Counted from the first letter of the stretch, positions 22,543 through 30,845 are shown. The stretch: DNA of 45,726 bases from Actinomycetes bacterium (GCA_021782915.1 JAJXUK010000014.1:1-45726), one strand, 5' to 3'. The notes: generated by a model from the letters alone, not told the origin. Numbers and translations: made by a program.

Positions 22543-23769
22543 ATGGCCCAGCTCGAAGCCCACGTCGAACCCGATCAGGTCGGTCTCGACTCGCGCGCCC
22601 TGGAGCGGGTGAGCGCCTACCTCGACGGCTACGTGTCCACGGGGCGCCTGGCCGGCTGGCTCGTCACGCTCTCGCGTGGTCCCGAGCTGGCCTGGGTGGG
22701 CCGTGGGGGGCACCGCGACCGCGAGGCGAATCGACCCGTGGAGGACGACACGCTCTGGCGCCTCTACTCGATGACCAAGCCGATCACCTCCATCGGCGCG
22801 ATGATGCTCTACGAGGAGGGCGCCTTCGACCTGAACGACGACGTGGGCCAGTGGATCGACGAGCTCGCCGAGCCACGCGTCTACGTCTCGGGTCCGGCCA
22901 GTGACCCGGTCACCATGCCCTCGCCCGAGCCGGTGCGCGTGCAGCACCTGCTGAGCCACACCAGCGGGCTGACCTACGGATTCCAGTACCGCACGCCCGT
23001 GGACGCGATGTATCGCGAGCGCGGCTACGACATGTTCTGGCCCGAGGAGAAGGACCTCGGCGAGGGCGTGCACGACTGGTGCACCCTGCCGCTGCTCTTC
23101 GCGCCCGGCACGGCCTGGAACTACTCGGTGGCCACCGACGTGCTCGGCCGGCTCATCGAGATCTGGTCGGGTCAGAGCCTGGACGACTTCCTCTTCGAGC
23201 GCGTGCTGGGGCCCCTGGGCATGAACGACACGACGTGGTGGACGCGCGAGGACCAGCTCGAACGACTGGCCGCGCTCTACGTGCACGACGGGCAGGCCCG
23301 GCGTCAGGACGAGCTCGGCGCCGTGGCCACGCGGGCCACGAGGCTCCTGTCCGGTGGTGGAGGGCTGCTCTCGAGCGCGGGGGACTACCAGCGCTTCATG
23401 TCCATGCTGCTGGGCCAGGGCCGCCTGGGTGAGACGCGCCTGATCTCCGCGCGCACGCTGGACCTCATGGCGAGCAACCACCTCCCTGGTGGTGCGGACC
23501 TGGCGAGCTTTGCCCGTGACTCCTTCAGCGAGGTCGGCCAGAGCGGGGTGGGCTTCGGGCTGGGCTTCTCGGTGGTGCTGGACCGCGTGGCCAATCGCAG
23601 TCTGGTCTCGCCGGGCACGATCGCGTGGGGTGGGGCGGCCTCGACGTACTTCTGGGTGGACCGCACCGAGGGCCTCGCCGTGGCCCTGTACACCCAGCTG
23701 CTGCCGAGCTGGACCTACCCGTTGCGCCGGGACCTGCAGCAGCTCGTCTACGCCGCCCTGAGAGCGTAG
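22543..23769 (+). CDS. Serine hydrolase of the beta-lactamase/family VIII esterase fold
   Basis: 408 aa, ATG with GGGAGG at 22533-22538. No signal peptide, so cytoplasmic. The nucleophile motif SxxK is Ser76-Met-Thr-Lys79, and the second catalytic Tyr is likely Tyr194 in PGTAWNYSVA, where class C beta-lactamases have YxN and esterases often YSV or YSL. LLSHTSGLTYGF and the late GGAASTYFWVD segment fit the family. Typical activities are cleavage of short-chain esters or beta-lactams. It is transcribed divergently from liv-bdhA and is first in an operon with a TetR regulator and an acyl-CoA ligase. Inference: it may hydrolyse an ester such as a 3-hydroxybutyrate oligomer. Confidence 0.85.
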   Translation: MAQLEAHVEPDQVGLDSRALERVSAYLDGYVSTGRLAGWLVTLSRGPELAWVGRGGHRDREANRPVEDDTLWRLYSMTKPITSIGAMMLYEEGAFDLNDDVGQWIDELAEPRVYVSGPASDPVTMPSPEPVRVQHLLSHTSGLTYGFQYRTPVDAMYRERGYDMFWPEEKDLGEGVHDWCTLPLLFAPGTAWNYSVATDVLGRLIEIWSGQSLDDFLFERVLGPLGMNDTTWWTREDQLERLAALYVHDGQARRQDELGAVATRATRLLSGGGGLLSSAGDYQRFMSMLLGQGRLGETRLISARTLDLMASNHLPGGADLASFARDSFSEVGQSGVGFGLGFSVVLDRVANRSLVSPGTIAWGGAASTYFWVDRTEGLAVALYTQLLPSWTYPLRRDLQQLVYAALRA

Positions 23770-23807
23770 GCACGCCTCGTGCGTCGGTGGGCCTCTATCG
23801 TGGGCGC

Positions 23808-24497
23808 GTGATCGAGGAGTCCTCTCCCGCGTCGAGCGACCTGGGCGGCGCCACCGGGCCGCCCGACTCGAGCGCCGCGCCCAAGACTCGCGTTCGCGCG
23901 CGTCACAAGGGCGAGCGAACGCGCCGCGCCCTGCTCGGCGCGGCCGAGCAGGTCTTCGGCGAGCTGGGCTATCACGAGGCCTCGGTGGCCAAGATCACCG
24001 ACGTCGCCGGGGTGGCCCAGGGGACCTTCTACCTGTACTTCGAGAGCAAGCTCGCCGTCTTCGAGGAGGTGGTCGCAGAGCTGAACCGTCAGGTGCGCCA
24101 CGCCATGAGCGAGGCGGCCGCGGGCGCGACCAGTCGTCTGGAGGCCGAGCGACTCGGCTTCGCCGGGTTCTTTCGCTTCACGGCTGAGCACCCCGCGCTC
24201 TATCGCGTGATCCGTCAGGCCGAGTTCGTCTCGCCGCGCGCGATGCGCCAGCACTACGAGAGCATCATCGCCAGCTACATCCCGGCCCTGCGCGAGGCCA
24301 TGGCCGAGGGCGAGGTGGCCCCGGGCGATCCGGCGGTGCTGGCCTGGGCGCTCATCGCGGTGGGCGAGGCCGTGGGCATGCGCTGGATCCTCTGGGACGA
24401 GGCCAGCGACGTGCCCCCGGCGGTCTTTGACGAGATGGTGAGGATCCTCGCGCGCATGCTCGGCGTTGACTCGACCACGCGCGACCCCGCGCCATGA
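23808..24497 (+). CDS. TetR-family transcriptional regulator
   Basis: 229 aa from GTG 23808; an extended frame upstream overlaps the hydrolase gene and is rejected. A disordered ~30-aa basic/acidic leader is followed by a TetR DNA-binding domain (~38-90): RTRRALLGAAEQVFGELGYHEASVAKITDVAGVAQGTFYLYFESKLAVFEEV. The rest is a helical ligand-binding domain. It lies 38 nt after the hydrolase gene and overlaps the ligase start by 4 nt (ATGA). Likely targets are this operon and the divergent liv-bdhA promoter. Many such regulators next to acyl-CoA ligases sense acyl-CoAs; the ligand here is unknown. Confidence 0.88.
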   Translation: MIEESSPASSDLGGATGPPDSSAAPKTRVRARHKGERTRRALLGAAEQVFGELGYHEASVAKITDVAGVAQGTFYLYFESKLAVFEEVVAELNRQVRHAMSEAAAGATSRLEAERLGFAGFFRFTAEHPALYRVIRQAEFVSPRAMRQHYESIIASYIPALREAMAEGEVAPGDPAVLAWALIAVGEAVGMRWILWDEASDVPPAVFDEMVRILARMLGVDSTTRDPAP

Positions 24498-25990
24498 CGG
24501 CCTCGAGCCCGGTGCCCGTGGGCACGTGGCTCGACGCGAGCCTCGCCACCCGCCCGGACGCGACGGCCATCGAGTTCGGCCAGAGCCGCGTGAGCTACGC
24601 CGAGCTGAGCGAGCGCGCCGACGCGATGGCGGGCGCCCTGTGGCAGCGGGGCCTGCGAGCCGGGGACGTCGTGGCCAGCCTGAGCGAGAATCGCCCCGAG
24701 CACGTCGCGCTGCTCTTCGCCTGCGCGCGCAGCGGCCTCGTGCTCTGTCCGCTCAACTGGCGACTCGCCACGCCCGAGCTGGCCGCACAGGTCGCTCTGG
24801 TCGCCCCGCGCGTCCTGGTGGCGTCGTCGCGCTGGGCCGACACCGCCCGGGCGGGCCTGGGCTCTTTGGTGGCGTGGGTGGCGGGCTTCGACGAGCTCGT
24901 GGCCGGCCCACCCGCTCGGCGCTGGGCGACGCCGGGCGAGGCCGACGGTCTCTTGCTCATCGCGACCTCGGGCTCCACCGGGGCGCCCAAGGGCGTGCTG
25001 CTCAGTCACGCCAACTGTCACTGGACCAACGAGAGCCTCGCCGCGCGCGTGCCCCTCGGTCCCGACGACCGGGTGCTGCAGGCCCTGCCCCAGTTCCACG
25101 TGGGGGGCTGGAACGTCCAGCCGTTGCTCGCCTGGCGCAGTGGGGCTCGCGTCGTGCTCGAGGACGGCTTCGAGCCCGAACGGGTGCTCCAGCTCATCGA
25201 CGCCAAGCGCGTGAGCACGATGATGGGCGTGCCGACCATCTACCTCGCGCTGAGCCAGTCGGAGAGCTTCGCGCACAGCGACCTGTCGAGCCTGCGCGAG
25301 GTGGTGGTGGGCGGAGCGGTCATGCCGTTCGGGCTCGCCGCGCGCTGGGCGGCGCGGGGCGTGCGTGTGTATCAGGGCTACGGGCTCACCGAGGCCGGCC
25401 CGAACGTCTGCTGTCTGCGCCCCGAGGAGGCCGCCGATCACCCGGGCAGCGTCGGCCGGGCGTACCCGCACGTCGAGGTCGCCCTGTACGACGTGGCCGC
25501 CGGAGGCTTCATCGAGGGCGAGGGACGCGGCGAGCTGTGCGTGAGGGGCCCCAACGTGTTCGCCGGCTACGTCGCGGATCCGGCCGCGACCGCGACGGCC
25601 TTCGTGCACGGCTGGCTGCGCAGCGGCGACGTCGCCGAGCGCGACGCCGAGGGCTACTACCGCATCGTCGGGCGCATCAAGGAGATGTACGTCTCAGGGG
25701 GTGAGAACGTCTATCCCGGCGAGGTCGAGCGCGTGCTCGGCGCCTACCCGGGCGTGCTGGACGCCGCGGTGCTCGCGCGTGCCGACGAGCGGTGGGGGGA
25801 GGTGGGTGAGGCCTACCTGGTGCTCGAGGATCCGACGACTCTCGACGAGGCGTCCCTGCGTGGGCACTGTCGCGGCGCGCTCGCCGGCTACAAGGTGCCG
25901 GTCGCGTTCCACGTGGTCCACGAGCTGCCGCGCACGGCGGTGGGAAAACTCGATCGCGTCGCGCTCGCGCGACTCGCGCGCGGGGCCTAG
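24494..25990 (+). CDS. Acyl-CoA ligase (ANL superfamily)
   Basis: 498 aa, ATG 24494 overlapping the TetR stop by 4 nt. All ANL core motifs are present: A3 LLIATSGSTGAPKGVLLSH, A5 YQGYGLTEAGPNV, A7 GWLRSGDVAERDAEGYYRIVGR, A8 IKEMYVSGGENVYPGEVE and the catalytic Lys in PRTAVGKLDR near the C-terminus. Reaction: carboxylate + ATP + CoA to acyl-CoA + AMP + PPi. Length and build fit medium- or long-chain fatty-acid or aryl-acid ligases; substrate specificity cannot be read from the sequence. It belongs to the hydrolase-TetR-ligase operon and ends 4 nt into the convergent acetoacetate-CoA ligase gene. Confidence 0.9.
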   Translation: MTASSPVPVGTWLDASLATRPDATAIEFGQSRVSYAELSERADAMAGALWQRGLRAGDVVASLSENRPEHVALLFACARSGLVLCPLNWRLATPELAAQVALVAPRVLVASSRWADTARAGLGSLVAWVAGFDELVAGPPARRWATPGEADGLLLIATSGSTGAPKGVLLSHANCHWTNESLAARVPLGPDDRVLQALPQFHVGGWNVQPLLAWRSGARVVLEDGFEPERVLQLIDAKRVSTMMGVPTIYLALSQSESFAHSDLSSLREVVVGGAVMPFGLAARWAARGVRVYQGYGLTEAGPNVCCLRPEEAADHPGSVGRAYPHVEVALYDVAAGGFIEGEGRGELCVRGPNVFAGYVADPAATATAFVHGWLRSGDVAERDAEGYYRIVGRIKEMYVSGGENVYPGEVERVLGAYPGVLDAAVLARADERWGEVGEAYLVLEDPTTLDEASLRGHCRGALAGYKVPVAFHVVHELPRTAVGKLDRVALARLARGA

Positions 25991-27942
25991 GCCCGCTTCG
26001 CCAGCGCGAGGAACGGCGCGAGGCTCGAAGGGTCCAGGAGCGACGAGAGCGTCAGCACGCTCTGCGGATCGGCGCCGGCCAGGATGCGCTTGATCGGCAC
26101 CTCGAGCTTCTTGCCCGAGAGGGTTCGCGGGATCGAGGCCACCACGACCACGTGATCAGGCACGTGTCGCGGGGACAGACGCGTGCGCAGCGCCTCGCGC
26201 AGCGTGGCCGCCAACTCCTCGTGGTCGCTCACCCCGGGCGCCACGACGAAGAGCCAGAGCTCGCCCGGGCCGCCCTGGGCGTCCTCGAGGTGCACGACCA
26301 GCGAGTCGAGGACCGCCTCGAGGGATTCGACGACGTTGTAGAACTCGGCCGTGCCCATGCGCACTCCGCCACGATTCAGGGTCCCGTCGGATCGGCCGGT
26401 GATGATGACGGTGCCGCGATCGGTCAGCGTGGCGCGATCGCCGTGAGCCCACAGGCCGGCAAAGCGCTCGAAGTAGGCGGCGCGGTATCGCTCGTCGCCC
26501 GGGTCGTTGAGGAAGCGCACCGGCATCGAGGGCAGGGCGCTGGCCAAGACCAGCTCGCCCTCCACGCCGACGACGAAGCGCCCGTCGTCGTCCACCACGC
26601 GCACGTCGGCGCCCAGGCAGCGACAGCTGATCTCCCCGGCGATGACGTCGTGCAGCGGACTGGCTCCCACGAAGCCCGAGCACACGTCGGTGCCACCGCT
26701 GAAGGACGCGAGCAGGAGGTCCTCCTTGACGCTCGCGTAGGCCCAGCGCGCCGCGTCGGCGGGCAGTGGTGAGCCGGTCGAGCCGAGGGTCGTGAGCTTC
26801 GAGAGGTCGAGCTCACGCCGGGGCTCGAGTCCGGCCTTGGCCGAGGCCGCCAGGTAGGCGGCGCCCAGTCCGCCGACGGTGACGCCCTCGTCGGCCATGA
26901 ACTCCCAGAGGCGACCCGGCGGCGTGTTGGGGTGCCCGTCGAAGAGGGCCACCCGTGAGCCCATCAGGAGCCCGGAGACCGAGAAGTTCCACATCATCCA
27001 GGCCGTGGTCGAGTACCAGAAGAGCGTGTCGTCCGCGTCGACGTCGAAGTGATAGCCGAGAGCCTTGACGTGCTCGAGCACGATCCCGCCGTGGCCGTGC
27101 ACGATCGCCTTGGGCTTGCCGGTGGTGCCCGAGGAGTAGAGCACGTAGAGCGGGTGATCGAAGTCCACGGGCTCGAGGTGCACGTCACCGGCCTCGGCCG
27201 ACAGCTCCTCCCAGGACTCCCAGGCGTCCAGGCGCGACTCGCCGAGCAGTGACAGGCTCACCGCGCTCGTCACGCTGGGCAGCGCCGCGCGCACGCTCTC
27301 GGCCTCGGCGCGCACGTCGCGACGGCGCTCACCGTAGCGGTAGCCGTCGACCGCGACCAGGACGCGCGGCGCGCACTGGCTCAGTCGATCGAGCACGCCC
27401 TCGGGGCCCATCTCGGGCGCGCAGCACGTCCAGGTCGCCCCGAGGCCGACGGTGGCCAACATGAGGGCCACGGTCTCGGGGATGTTGGGCAGGTACCCGG
27501 CCACGGTGTCGCTCGAGGTCACCCCGCGCGCGCGTAGGCCCCGCTGGAGGCGCCCGACCAGGTCCACCAGCTCTCGTCCGCTGAGCGCCACGCGCCCGCG
27601 CTCGTCGTCGTGACCCACGAGCGCGACGCTCTCGCTCTGCGCGCGTCCTCGCAGGGCCATCTGCGCGTAGTTCAGCCTGGCCCCGCGCAGCCAGCGCACC
27701 GCACTGGGTCGCGAGGGGTCGGGCTCACGGATCGCCGACGGGGCCTGAGACAGCGGCACGTCGAAGTCGCGAATCACCTCGGCCCAGAACTCGCTCGCGC
27801 CCTCGGGCGACACCGACCAGTCCCAGAGTTCGTCGTAGTCGGCCGCCCCGCGCCGGCGGCGTAGGTGCTCGAGGCGCGAGGCGGCCCGGCGTGCCGTGCT
27901 CGGTGACCAGAGAGGGTTGGGCTTCGTCACGGCAGCGGCCAC
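25987..27942 (-). CDS. Acetoacetate-CoA ligase
   Basis: 651 aa from GTG 27942; GTG 27930 is an alternative. The N-terminal ~110 aa (PLWSPSTARRAASRLEHLR... ELWDWSVSPEGASEFWAEVIRDFDV ... ARLNYAQMAL) is the extended acetyl-CoA-synthetase-type domain typical of acetoacetyl-CoA synthetases. ATP-binding motifs are YVLYSSGTTGKPKAIVHGHGG, STTAWMMWNF, FSGGTDVCSGF and HGDRATLTDRGTVIITGRSDGTLNRGGVRMGTAE; the catalytic Lys is in PRTLSGKKLEVPIKR. Reaction: acetoacetate + ATP + CoA to acetoacetyl-CoA. It follows naturally from 3-hydroxybutyrate dehydrogenase at 17 kb. There is no SD before the start; TATAGC ~15 nt upstream could be a -10 box for a short-leader transcript. Confidence 0.92.
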   Translation of the reverse strand: MAAAVTKPNPLWSPSTARRAASRLEHLRRRRGAADYDELWDWSVSPEGASEFWAEVIRDFDVPLSQAPSAIREPDPSRPSAVRWLRGARLNYAQMALRGRAQSESVALVGHDDERGRVALSGRELVDLVGRLQRGLRARGVTSSDTVAGYLPNIPETVALMLATVGLGATWTCCAPEMGPEGVLDRLSQCAPRVLVAVDGYRYGERRRDVRAEAESVRAALPSVTSAVSLSLLGESRLDAWESWEELSAEAGDVHLEPVDFDHPLYVLYSSGTTGKPKAIVHGHGGIVLEHVKALGYHFDVDADDTLFWYSTTAWMMWNFSVSGLLMGSRVALFDGHPNTPPGRLWEFMADEGVTVGGLGAAYLAASAKAGLEPRRELDLSKLTTLGSTGSPLPADAARWAYASVKEDLLLASFSGGTDVCSGFVGASPLHDVIAGEISCRCLGADVRVVDDDGRFVVGVEGELVLASALPSMPVRFLNDPGDERYRAAYFERFAGLWAHGDRATLTDRGTVIITGRSDGTLNRGGVRMGTAEFYNVVESLEAVLDSLVVHLEDAQGGPGELWLFVVAPGVSDHEELAATLREALRTRLSPRHVPDHVVVVASIPRTLSGKKLEVPIKRILAGADPQSVLTLSSLLDPSSLAPFLALAKRA

Positions 27943-27963
27943 GGCGCCACGCTATACCGAGAC

Positions 27964-27972
27964 ATGACTCAT
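27964..27972. promoter_or_regulatory. Small palindrome ATGACTCAT upstream of acetoacetate-CoA ligase
   Basis: A 9-nt dyad in a short AT-rich stretch (27961-28000) just upstream of the ligase gene. It may be part of a regulator site, but it is short enough to occur by chance. Confidence 0.25.
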
Positions 27973-28050
27973 ACATCAGTAATACTTCATCTTACCTGGT
28001 CGGGCCCGTTCTCCATGAAGACGTACGCCCGGGACGTCGGGTGTGGCATC

Positions 28051-28082
28051 ACGGGAAGCCGCGCCGCGGCGCGGCTTCCCGT
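28051..28082 (-). terminator. 32-nt perfect palindrome, likely terminator
   Basis: ACGGGAAGCCGCGCC pairs exactly with its reverse complement around a 2-nt GC centre. It lies 7 nt past the stop of the minus-strand gene at 28089. As RNA it would form a very stable hairpin without a T-tract. Confidence 0.65.
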
Positions 28083-28088
28083 GTCTGC

Positions 28089-28913
28089 CTACGGACGACG
28101 GAAGGTGATGCGCGAGATCGCCACGTCGGTGCGCGTGGGTGTGGCGACGAAGATCTCGCAGCGGCTCAGGTTGTTCGCCTTGGTGCCGCACGCGAAGTGC
28201 CCGATGGTGAGCGCGTGCACGACGAAGATCGTCGAGAAGGCCCCGTTGGCTCCCACGGTGACAGAACGGTAATAGTTCATGTCGCACTGGGCCTGAGTCC
28301 TGGCGCCCACGAGGCACTGAATGACGTAGTGCGTCCCGGCGGCGAAGCCGCGGCCCGTGACGCGCACGGACTGGCCGTTTCGCAGACCGGCCTTGGGGTG
28401 CACCAGGATCTGGCGCGGCACGTGCTTCTTGGGCGGCTTCGGGGCGAGGGTCGTGCTGGTCACGACGGGCTGGGCGAACGTGATCGGCGCGACGCCGCGG
28501 TCCGCACCCGTGATGTTGGCCACCACGATCACGCAGCTGGACAGGTCGGAGGCCGACGTGCCGCAGGTGCCGCCGTTACCCGGTGAGCCGATCTGTCCGG
28601 TGCTCACCGTGAAGTTGGTGGACGGCAAGTTGCCGGACGTGTCGATCGTCGCGGGTGTGGCCCCGTTGGTGTCACAGCCGGACTGGTTGGTGGCCGCGGC
28701 GTAGCACTCGATCACGTAGACCTGGTCCGAGGGCGTGAAGCCGCTGCCCGAGACCTGGATCGTCTGGCTGTTGGTCAAAGCCGTGCTCGCCGAGAGGACC
28801 ACCGTGGGCGCGCTCGCGTGCGCGATCGGCTGGGCCGAGGCCCCGACCGTGCTGTACAGAACTCCGCCGGCCGACAGTGCGGCGACGACGAGGCTGATCG
28901 ACACTCTCCTCAT
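28089..28913 (-). CDS. Secreted protein with two neocarzinostatin-like domains
   Basis: 274 aa, ATG 28913 with GGGAGGAG upstream; the longer frame upstream overlaps the prenyltransferase gene and is rejected. Residues 1-30 form a signal peptide. Two related domains follow, ~35-150 and ~175-274. Each begins with a V-x-x-G-x-G-F pattern (QTIQVSGSGFTPSDQVYVIECY, QSVRVTGRGFAAGTHYVIQCL), carries paired Cys (ECY..GC; QCL..QC, then CGT..C) and ends with an aromatic- or Ile-rich strand (APITFAQP, AISRITFRRP). A Pro/Lys linker joins them. This is the macromomycin/neocarzinostatin immunoglobulin-like pattern; in most actinobacterial homologues the ligand is unknown. No enediyne genes are nearby, so an antibiotic-carrier role is unlikely. 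Confidence 0.7.
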   Translation of the reverse strand: MRRVSISLVVAALSAGGVLYSTVGASAQPIAHASAPTVVLSASTALTNSQTIQVSGSGFTPSDQVYVIECYAAATNQSGCDTNGATPATIDTSGNLPSTNFTVSTGQIGSPGNGGTCGTSASDLSSCVIVVANITGADRGVAPITFAQPVVTSTTLAPKPPKKHVPRQILVHPKAGLRNGQSVRVTGRGFAAGTHYVIQCLVGARTQAQCDMNYYRSVTVGANGAFSTIFVVHALTIGHFACGTKANNLSRCEIFVATPTRTDVAISRITFRRP

Positions 28914-29022
28914 GACACTCCTCCCATGACTGGACCGCGCCGGGGCGCCGTCTTGAGGGCAGGCTACTGCTCCGGCGTCGCCAGCGGGCGCCGCCAGGGC
29001 ATTTAGCGTTCGCGGGCGCTCT

Positions 29023-29802
29023 TTAGGCGCCGAAGCGCCTCTCGCGCCGGGCGTAGTCACGCAGGGCTCGCAGCAGGTCGATCTTGCGAAAGTCCGGCCA
29101 GTAGGGATCGACGAAGGCGAACTCGGCGTAGGCGGCCTGCCAGAGCAGGAAGCCCGAGAGGCGCGACTCTCCGCTGGTGCGGATGACGAGGTCGACCTCG
29201 GGCAGGTCGGCGGCGTAGAGGTTGCGCGCGAGGCCCTCAGCGTCGATGCGCTCACCGAGGCGCTCGGGTGCCACACCCGCCTCGAGCAGCTCGCCCACCA
29301 GTGAGCGCGCCGCGTCCACGATCTCCTGGCGTCCGCCGTAGCAGAGGGCGATGTTCACGCTCATCGGGGCCTCGCCGCTCTCGGCGACGCGGTCGACGGC
29401 CTCCTTGGCCACGGCCGAGAGCCGCTCCGGCAGCAGGTCGAGGCTGCCGGAGACCGACAGGGAGAAGCCGACGCGCTGGGCGAGCGAGGGCAGGCGGCCG
29501 AAGAGCTCCTCGAGCACCTCGAGGTACGGGTCGAGCTCACTCGCCGGGCGGCGCAGGTTCTCCGTGGAGAGCACCCACGCGGTCACCGCGGGGATTCGCA
29601 GCTCGGCGCACCAGCCGAGCAGGTCCTCGAGCTTGGACATGCCGATCTCGTAGCTGGCCCGGTACTCGCCGACGCCGCTCACGCGCGCGAAGCGCCGGTG
29701 GCCGTCGAGGATCACGCCCACGTGTCGTGGCACGCGGTCAGCCGGCAGGGCTCGGCCCAGGCGACGCTCGTAGTAGTGGTACAGGGTGCGCTGAAGGTCC
29801 AC
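29023..29802 (-). CDS. Short-chain cis-prenyl (Z-isoprenyl diphosphate) transferase
   Basis: 259 aa from GTG 29802, with AGGAGA 4-6 nt upstream. Homologous to UppS, and from memory most like mycobacterial short-chain Z-farnesyl diphosphate synthase Rv1086: LYHYYERRL start, PRHVGVILDGHRRFAR, VLSTENLRRP, VNIALCYGGRQEIVDAA, DLPEVDLVIRTSGESRLSGFLLWQAAYAEF, and FRKIDLLRALRDYARRERRFG. The region-I motif, normally DGNxRWA, reads DGHRRFA, so the conserved Asn and Trp are replaced. Role: cis condensation of isopentenyl diphosphate for polyprenyl carriers of envelope synthesis, at the membrane surface. The RTSGExRLSGFLLWQ substrate motif is intact. Confidence 0.88.
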   Translation of the reverse strand: MDLQRTLYHYYERRLGRALPADRVPRHVGVILDGHRRFARVSGVGEYRASYEIGMSKLEDLLGWCAELRIPAVTAWVLSTENLRRPASELDPYLEVLEELFGRLPSLAQRVGFSLSVSGSLDLLPERLSAVAKEAVDRVAESGEAPMSVNIALCYGGRQEIVDAARSLVGELLEAGVAPERLGERIDAEGLARNLYAADLPEVDLVIRTSGESRLSGFLLWQAAYAEFAFVDPYWPDFRKIDLLRALRDYARRERRFGA

Positions 29803-29944
29803 GGATCTCCTGGTTCAACCTGATGGTACCGGCACGCGAACATCGGCAAACGTCATCGCAGCGCCAACGAGGACGCCCTCGCAGGGTCCCTGGGGGCGAG
29901 CACTCGCGGCCCCGGGGTGGTCCCGGGCGCCATGCGAATCCGGG

Positions 29945-29994
29945 TTGATTTAGAAAAAGATGAATTAGTGGATACACAAATCAATGGTTACACT
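29945..29994 (+). promoter_or_regulatory. Promoter/operator of the ArsR-hydrogenase-like operon
   Basis: An AT-rich island in GC-rich DNA. TTGATTT (29945-29951) and AAATCAA (29978-29984) form a 7-bp inverted repeat. TACACT (29989-29994) fits the actinobacterial -10 pattern TANNNT and ends 7 nt before GTG 30001, so the transcript could be leaderless. Autoregulation by the encoded ArsR protein would be expected. Confidence 0.45.
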
Positions 29995-30000
29995 GGTGAG

Positions 30001-30345
30001 GTGAAGCCCGTCGCCACCGAGATGCCGGTGTACGTGGCCAAGGCCGAGCTGTTCCGCGCGCTCGGGCACCCGACGCGCATTCGGATCCTGGAGCTGCTCG
30101 TCGAGGGTGAACGCCCGGTCAGCCAGCTCCTCGAGGAGACCGGCGTGGAGGCCTCGTCGCTCTCCCAGCACCTGGCCGTGGTGCGTCGCACCGGCTTGGT
30201 CACGTCGAGCCGGCGCGGCAGCGCCGTCTACTACCGAGTGAACGATCCGACCGTCGCGCGGTTCCTGGGCGCGGCCCGCGCCGTTCTCGCCGGGACCCTC
30301 GGGCGCAGCGCGGAGGCCTTGGCCCACCTCGACGAATCACCGTGA
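30001..30345 (+). CDS. ArsR-family regulator, Rv0081-like
   Basis: 114 aa from GTG 30001. The frame is open further upstream (ATG 29932), but that segment is AT-rich and looks like promoter DNA; ATG 30022 is another option. A winged helix fills the protein: AELFRALGHPTRIRILELLVEGERPVSQLLEETGVEASSLSQHLAVVRRTGLVTSSRRGSAVYYRVNDP, then a C-terminal helix with ARAVLAGTLGRSAEAL. No CxC metal site is seen. From memory it resembles M. tuberculosis Rv0081, a hypoxia-linked regulator that also heads the same operon type. Its stop overlaps the next start by 4 nt (GTGA). Inference: it controls the downstream membrane complex, perhaps in response to oxygen or redox state. Confidence 0.85.
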   Translation: MKPVATEMPVYVAKAELFRALGHPTRIRILELLVEGERPVSQLLEETGVEASSLSQHLAVVRRTGLVTSSRRGSAVYYRVNDPTVARFLGAARAVLAGTLGRSAEALAHLDESP

Positions 30346-30845
30346 GATCACCCCGCAGTGCTCCAGCGCGCCGGGGCAGCATCGTGCGCGGTCTCGTCGC
30401 CGCGCGCGCGACCGAGACCCCGGCGCCGGCCCCAGTGAGAATCGACCACCAGCGACGATTCGGTACGTTGGGCGTGCGCCACGTGGACGCCGGATCGTGC
30501 AACGGCTGCGAGGTCGAGATCGCCAACGCCTTCGGACCGGTCTACGACGCGGGCCGCCACGGCGCGCACCTCGTGGCGTCTCCACGCCACGCCGACGCGC
30601 TCGTGGTGACGGGGGTCGTGAGCGCGAACATGGAGGGCCCGCTGCGTCGCACGCGTGAGGCGGTGCCCGAGCCCAGCGTCGTGATCGCCTGCGGTGACTG
30701 CGCCGTCGATGGTGGTCTGTTCGTTGACGCCTACGCCGTCATCGGACCGCTCGACGCCGTGATGGACGTCACCGCTCGCGTGCCGGGCTGTCCACCGCAC
30801 CCACGTGAGATCGTCGCCGCGCTGCGGGCCTTCACTGGTCGCTGA
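30342..30845 (+). CDS. Hydrogenase-like small (NuoB/HyfI-type) Fe-S subunit
   Basis: 167 aa from GTG 30342, overlapping the ArsR stop. A ~40-aa basic, Pro/Ala-rich extension precedes the domain. The four [4Fe-4S] ligands are in place: Cys53 and Cys56 in SCNGCEVEI, Cys120 in ACGDCAVDGG (Cys117 is extra) and Cys150 in PGCPPHP. CxxCE, GDCA and PGCPP are typical of group 4 hydrogenase small subunits (HycG/HyfI) and NuoB relatives. It sits at the membrane-arm junction and passes electrons to or from the large subunit. Counterpart, from memory, of Rv0082. Confidence 0.9.
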   Translation: MRSPRSAPARRGSIVRGLVAARATETPAPAPVRIDHQRRFGTLGVRHVDAGSCNGCEVEIANAFGPVYDAGRHGAHLVASPRHADALVVTGVVSANMEGPLRRTREAVPEPSVVIACGDCAVDGGLFVDAYAVIGPLDAVMDVTARVPGCPPHPREIVAALRAFTGR

